From NCBI GenBank assembly GCA_001632425.1, contig KV425558.1:159508-223507 (forward strand): a DNA stretch of 64,000 nt. The letters run 5' to 3'. A program made the translations under genes and the position numbers. The stretch comes from Neolentinus lepideus HHB14362 ss-1. Taxonomy: Eukaryota > Basidiomycota > Agaricomycetes > Gloeophyllales > Gloeophyllaceae. This document shows, piece after piece, positions 58,833 to 64,000 of this stretch (positions within the stretch are counted from its first letter, which is position 1; the number at the start of each line of letters is the position of its first letter). Under the pieces are notes generated by a model. It saw only the letters and a program-made list of their open reading frames with translations, did not search any database and was not told the origin of the DNA.

Positions 58833-60321
58833 ATGCCTCGCAAACGTCGTTTCCACTTAACAATGCCCAAGAAAAAGAGCACCGTAAAAACAAACAGTAA
58901 TCATGGCGCCCCAAGCGACGCAGAATGGGAGAAAATGGACAGGGCAACCGCGTTCAAGGGTGAGTTCACGAATTTGCTTCCGCAGATCCTGTATCGCGAT
59001 CGAAGATGCGCCATCGCTTAATTCGAATCCATCCTTGACAATGTAGTGAGCAACGAGGACAACGCAGATAGCGAGACGTTCAGAAAGGGCGACACGTAAG
59101 TATGCTGAGGGCCGAGGAGGCGCACTCACTTCGGCTTAGCCTGGTGATAATGTTCAAAGTGCAATCTTGCTGCCGTACCCGACAAAACCAGATGATCCCC
59201 TGCCACTGCACGATTTCTGGGTGGCGAAAATCAGGGGTATCCGCCACCGCGTTGTGCGCGGAAGGCCTGTTCGTGAATGCCGCACCGATTTGTCTCAGCA
59301 CTGACAGTGCTTTTAGGACGTGTGGGTGAGAATACAGTGGTATTATTCGCCAAATGATGTTAAAGCCATCATCAAGTCCTTGTACGACCTTTGAACTGCT
59401 CTTTATTTCAGCCGTGACTGATGCATGCCTAAAGTGACGCCTCAAAATGTGGAAAATACGAGCGTATCTTTTCTGACGACTTTGTCACCGTATCCTCCTC
59501 ATGTTTTAGTGGTATGCTTTTCTCGATAGTAGTTTCCAATCTGAACAATTCATTGATTTAATCTTTTCATAGACCTCGTCACGGTGAAGGAATACGTCGA
59601 TTCTAATCTGGACCAACAAGATATTTGCGCGAACGAGTTCTATATGCGCTACGACCTAGAGCACAAAGCGCGTATTATCCACGTAATTCCACCCCGTTCA
59701 TTTTACGTCAATCGATCACTTACTTGTGCCGGTGGTGCACCATCTCAATAGCCCAAACACATTGGCACCTGCCTCTGCGGCATCCCTTACAACCCGGACC
59801 GCGATCTCATGCACCTCTGTCCACGTCCCTCCTGTAGGCGGTGGTACCACCGTGTGTGCCTCGTCAACCAGGGCTGCGTCGAAAACAATACTACCAAGCG
59901 AGGCAGGGAAGATCGTCTTCTTGCCTTGTCCCCAGACAGCGACGAATCCTTCCCTCTCGCAGCTTACAAGAACCCAGTTCCTGTGCCCGCTCACTCCAGA
60001 GGAAAGTGCACCGTGACCAGCAAAGGCAGAGGAAAGGGGAAGAGTATCGTGCATGTAACACCACTCGAAACCCTCCCCGAAGAGCTCGTTGAAATTGCTC
60101 GACTGCCGATTATCAAGGGTGCCAAGGCGGGCGGGATCGTTGGTAATGTTCGTGGTGTAGTGGCCGCAAGGAGGATGGTTTATGCTGCGTTGGAGGGAAG
60201 GGAGCTCGTGCCAGAGGAATGGGAGGAACTGGTGACGTGTATGGCGCTGCAGGAGATGGGTGGGAGGGAGGAGGATGAAGTGCCTCCGGTGAGGTGTCCA
60301 CAATGTCAAGGTTCGATTTAA
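58833..60321 (+). CDS. BAH domain and PHD-type zinc finger protein
   Basis: Seven exons: 58833-58959, 59068-59095, 59160-59253, 59317-59381, 59435-59511, 59573-59682 and 59752-60321, giving 356 residues. The BAH domain is recognised from AILLPYPTKPDDPLPL, HDFWVAKIR, DVWVRIQWYYSPNDV and CGKYERIFSDDF. It is followed by NEFYMRYDLEHKARII. A PHD-like finger reads CLCGIPYNPDRDLMHLCPRP and then SCRRWYHRVCL. Such proteins bind modified histones and act in chromatin repression. The N-terminus is basic (MPRKRRFHLTMPKKKS), a likely nuclear signal. The first intron acceptor (59067) is the least certain junction, and an in-frame ATG exists further upstream at 58758. Confidence 0.75.
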
Positions 60322-60780
60322 TTGGAATTGAAGGGTTGATTCGGAAGGTTGATATATGGAAAGGAATTTTTTTTGGCTGCGTCTGAGATCTTCCAATGTA
60401 TCATAGTGTATCAATCAGTGTATCATAGCACATCTTCACCGCAATATGTGAAATTCGGCCCGGACAGGACGAAGAAATGCGAAATATCCATTATTGCACA
60501 AGCACAGCTCTCAGACAATGGGAATGCGCAGATTTGATATGGAATGCAAGATGCGATGCTATATACATTTTGTTGACCATTATCCCAACGGCAATGCGAG
60601 GCGACATGCAAACGAAATAGTGCGCTACAAAAGCCAAGAAATAAATAGGTTATCGCGTAACTAAGCTAGCATAAAGTACGAGTCCTCGCCGAGGATCGAT
60701 CTTGACAGATCGAAAGATATGGTCCTTGCTAGCGTGAATAGCGCCATCCTCTCCTGGAGATAGAGCTTGACGCCGGCGGT
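60322..60780. other. Convergent 3' region
   Basis: About 460 bp between the BAH-PHD and velvet genes. It contains a short direct repeat (gtgtatcat-type units, about 60396-60430) and no gene. Confidence 0.5.
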
Positions 60781-62225
60781 CTACGCACTGTCCTCATCCA
60801 ACGCATGCCGCAGTTCACCCCCACTGCTGCTGTCGTAGCTTCTGTAGCGGTGCAACCTACTCTTCCCCTTCCCCTTTCCCATCTCCACACCCTGCGTTGG
60901 CACCTGTTCTCGTGCCCTGGCCTCCTGCTCGGCCTTCTGCGCAGCGAGGATCTCGCTCTTTGTGCGGCGCTTGCGTTCGGTCTCGCGCATGTTCGTGCGG
61001 ACGCCGGAGAACGAGATTTGCTAAGGTAACAGAAAATAAGTTAGGGACATTCTTGAAGTTGGAGTGTACTCACCTTTGTTAGTGGTGTCGATGCGGAGAG
61101 ACCGGGGAACTCTTTTGTTGAGTATACGCGGAAGGGGCCACCGAAACATTCAGCCAGGACAGATAGGTCTGTGCATCCGCGTGCCCGAGAGAAGATGTCG
61201 AGGAAGCGATAGCGTAGTACGAATGTACCTTCTCGTCTTACAGCGAGATCCTAGAAATGGAGCAGGTCAGGCATTTTTCACAGACGTTTCAAATGTGAAC
61301 GGAAATCCATAGTCATTGCACAAGAAACGGTGAAGAGAGGAAGCACAAACATGAGAGAGGAAATGCACGGACAGAGAAAACGAACATCAACGCTTTCTTG
61401 TCAGCGTAGGTCACCTCGTTACACTGTACGAAGGTCGCGCCCGCGACGGCCGTTGTGCACTTGCTGCTTTCGCGGATGGGGTGGTCGCCCAAGAATGCGA
61501 TGACGTCGCGAGAGGAGCCAGCATACGAACTAGAAGAGGACGAGCTGCGTGACTGTTGCTCCGGGTCAGAGTCAGGGTAGTACTCGGTGGGTCCGGCGAA
61601 TGGGATGGGCATGAAAGACGTGGTCGGAATATTAAGGTTCGAGGATGATGGCACTCCACGGGCTTGATATGGCGCATGCGGCCTCGCGGGAACGGGTACC
61701 TGGTACGAACCTTGCTTAGCGATGGGCTTCTTCTTCTTGGTTCGATCAGATCGTGAGTCAGGGACGGGGGTGTCTTCGTCTCCTTCAGGCTCTTCCAGTG
61801 TTGGTACTTGAAAGAGGTCAATGTGGCAAAGCAGCCCGAAGGTTTGCACTTCCCTGTAAATACGGGTGTCGGTTAACCAGTGTATGGGAAGAATCCTCCA
61901 TGGGATCGGCACTTACTCGTAGTTTTCGATCTCCTCCTCAACTTCACGGTCTGTGTCGAGGTTGTACACACGGAATAGGCGTACCTGAACGATGGGAGGA
62001 GGGTCCAGAGGTCTGCGGTCCTTCCGCGCATATCTATATCCAACGCGGTCAATGTCGTCCACAGTCAAGCGTCTGTGGAACTCACTTCCGTCCGAGATCA
62101 GCCTTCTGCAATTCTTGCAACTCCGCGCGCATGGTTTGACCAACGAATCGGCCTGCGATAAACTCAACCGGTTGACCGATCGAGGATGACCTGGGCCGAC
62201 AGGCCCTCACGAGATTAGGCTGCAT
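60781..62225 (-). CDS. velB: Velvet-domain regulator, VelB-like
   Basis: Exons 62225-62086, 62033-61917, 61853-61373, 61250-61074 and 61020-60781 give 384 residues. Velvet proteins are fungal transcription factors that coordinate development and secondary metabolism. Domain blocks are ADLGRKYARKDRRPLDPPPI, VQVRLFRVYN, EVQTFGLLCHIDLF, ATFVQC, KKALMFVFSDLAVRREGTFV, LRYRFLDIFSRA, LAECFGGPFRVYSTKEFPGL and RTNMRETERKRRTKSEI. An insert of roughly 100 residues, Ser/Pro-rich with TKKKKPIAK, splits the domain between HIDLF and the GATFVQC part. That split is characteristic of VelB rather than VosA or VeA, hence the symbol. The C-terminus is short and basic. Confidence 0.85.
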
Positions 62226-64000
62226 TGTGCGACGTCTAAATCCAAGCAGTGGGGTGGCAGCAAGATTGCAGCCGCAGCAGAGGGGCAGTAGGATGATATA
62301 TACTATGGTGTCCACCTATAATAACGGTCCTGGAATAACCGTTGGTAAATAGAGAGATAGTGGGAGCCGGGAGTTGGGCTAGGCACTTTATATGAAAGTA
62401 TAGGGTGCATTGAGGGAGTTCCCGCCCTAATGCGAGGGAGATTTCAAATAACCTCGCTTAGATCAGTCAGAGAACTGCATGGGCGATTCTCAGATTAGAT
62501 CCCGTTTGTTCTCTCACACTGCTCCGGAATTTGTGGTGTTTCCTTTTTGAATGAGAAGAATAAATAGCGTGGCCAGGTCTGCAGACTGCTGTTACTTCAT
62601 AATTCACGGAGGTTTTACCATCTTCGCGCGGATAGCAACCACGCTAACATGCATGGATGTCACTCTTGAACTCAAACACTTCTGCTGGTGCGCTATATAA
62701 TCATACGTCTCCTGAATGCTGAATAGTCCCTTGGCAGGGTCGTTGTCAAAACCCGAATCAGCACAGCTACCATGTCATGAAGCTGGAGTCTTACTTATCT
62801 CGGTGTAGTGCGGAAGACTGCAGCTTCTGCCTTTTCTCGTAGATATCATTCCAGACGGCGGAGAGAGGAAAGGTGAAGAACGAGTTGACAATGCGCTTCA
62901 TCCCTGAGTGTCTTCTGCGGTCACGGCATACAGCATCGGCCTTACATCGACTTCGACACGGCCATCCAATGCGCCCTCCTCTACCAGAGGCCGTTATTCA
63001 GGGTAGTCAGGATAGAGCCTGTCCTATGACCGGACATTCAATGAACATGGAACGTCGACACGCCATGAGCAAGGAGCTACGAAGCAGGCAAGGCCTTCGC
63101 AGTGTACCACTGTTCACCCTGTTACAGATGTTGAGTGATTACAACACCGCCATGCAGCTGCAACGTACACTGTGCCATCCGCAACGAATCACACATCTCG
63201 CACCAATCGCACATTGGGTGGGTGGTCTGTAGCCTGGTACACTGCCATAACACTGCAATTACGGCATCATGGCGAGTGGCAATTAACCTATGGGATGCCG
63301 GCATGATTGTCTGTTTTCGTAAAGGACGTATTCGCCGCAGCTGACAGTAGCCGAATGCTGTTCCTGAGCCACCCTGTCAGTGCCAGGTATCTCTTTCCTG
63401 ACTGATAAGCAAAAAAGCAGAAGTCTCTTTGTTGCACTTGCAAGGCAGGTAAGAATTGTACTTCACATGGTATGCTGCTATACTGTGGACTCCGCGTGAA
63501 ATAACCAACCCGATATCTCTGTCAGATCTCCAAGCACACTTTACATAATTTCCACCTACCGCGTAAATCGTAAGATCTCATCATTCTCCGCTGCTTGAGG
63601 GCTCGAAAACCATATGAAAAGTTATAAGACTTTTTCAGGAAGAGTAGTCCCTAAATACAGACCGGCCGTCGGTCTACCACACTGCTTCAGAACCAGCTTC
63701 AGGTTTTGAGGCAGGAGCGGAAGCAAAACCCGGAACCAGAATTGTATGGTTGTACGTGCAGCCGACGGCACCAGATTAGGTAACTGTTTCGAAAGGTTCG
63801 GAGCGAATATCTTGCGTTGAATACTGACCAGCACTTGCAACAGTCCCCATACCATCTCCCCTGGAAACGTTTTCAAGTGTTGTGGCTTCGTCGTAAGGGG
63901 GGGAACCACCAGCCTAGGTAAGGCATATGTTAGTAAGCTGCAAGTCTCGAAACCGGTTGAGGTCGCCGTACTCCAGCCCTGTGGAGAAAACCCATAGCCA
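62226..64000. other. Intergenic region at the window end
   Basis: About 1.8 kb. It presumably includes the velB promoter. Remaining open frames (for example minus strand 63622-63909) lack splice support or recognisable motifs. Confidence 0.45.

Noticed and set aside
63622..63909. 95-codon minus-strand frame at the window end.
   Set aside because: No motif, no splice sites and no supporting context.
1..64000. CRISPR arrays, operons, ribosome-binding sites or rRNA genes.
   Set aside because: The window is eukaryotic nuclear DNA. No regularly spaced repeats or rRNA sequence were seen.

Overview
The window is nuclear DNA from a filamentous basidiomycete, most likely an Agaricomycete. Genes are cut by many short introns (about 45-75 bp, GT...AG). 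The gene content is fungal: a fungal-type SEC11, a velvet regulator, Zn2Cys6 regulators, a trifunctional FOL1, an RTA1-like protein, and a CaaX-ended peptide that looks like a basidiomycete mating pheromone precursor. I built the gene models by hand from reading frame, splice-site phase and family resemblance. No searches were run, so names rest on recognition.

Layout. 0.3-1.2 kb: SEC11 signal peptidase. 3.0-4.5 kb: an RTA1-like membrane protein, intact except for one TAG at a conserved Trp codon. 5.2-16 kb: a tandem, same-strand array of nine copies of a small secreted six-cysteine protein. All have three exons and the same intron phases. Three copies look intact (8890, 10014, 12769), one is shortened (14415), and five carry stops or frameshifts. 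A DNA transposon with perfect inner inverted repeats sits inside the array. 16.6-20.2 kb: an F-box-like protein, EMC2, and a 5'-truncated LINE running into a 465-bp assembly gap. 21.2-25.3 kb: a large Zn2Cys6 regulator.

29.8-32.5 kb: FOL1 (folate synthesis). 33.7-34.9 kb: a second F-box-like paralogue. 35.8-36.2 kb: a tenth, intact, inverted copy of the secreted-protein family. 37.3-40 kb: an unrecognised 333-aa protein, convergent with a DAO-family FAD oxidoreductase. 41-44.4 kb: a third F-box-like paralogue, divergent from the SLX1 nuclease. 44.6-46.9 kb: a CLN3/Btn1 homologue. 48.4-48.5 kb: the pheromone-precursor candidate. 50.2-53.9 kb: a second Zn2Cys6 regulator. 54.1 kb: a MITE. 57.6-60.3 kb: a TB2/DP1/HVA22-family ER protein, divergent from a BAH-PHD chromatin protein. 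60.8-62.2 kb: a VelB-like velvet factor.

The conserved genes are ordinary housekeeping and regulatory functions (secretion, ER membrane biogenesis and shaping, folate synthesis, DNA repair, lysosome/vacuole function, chromatin). The accessory interest is the expanding and decaying secreted-protein family, the pheromone candidate, the F-box-like family, and two genes in which TAG stands exactly where TGG (Trp) is expected.
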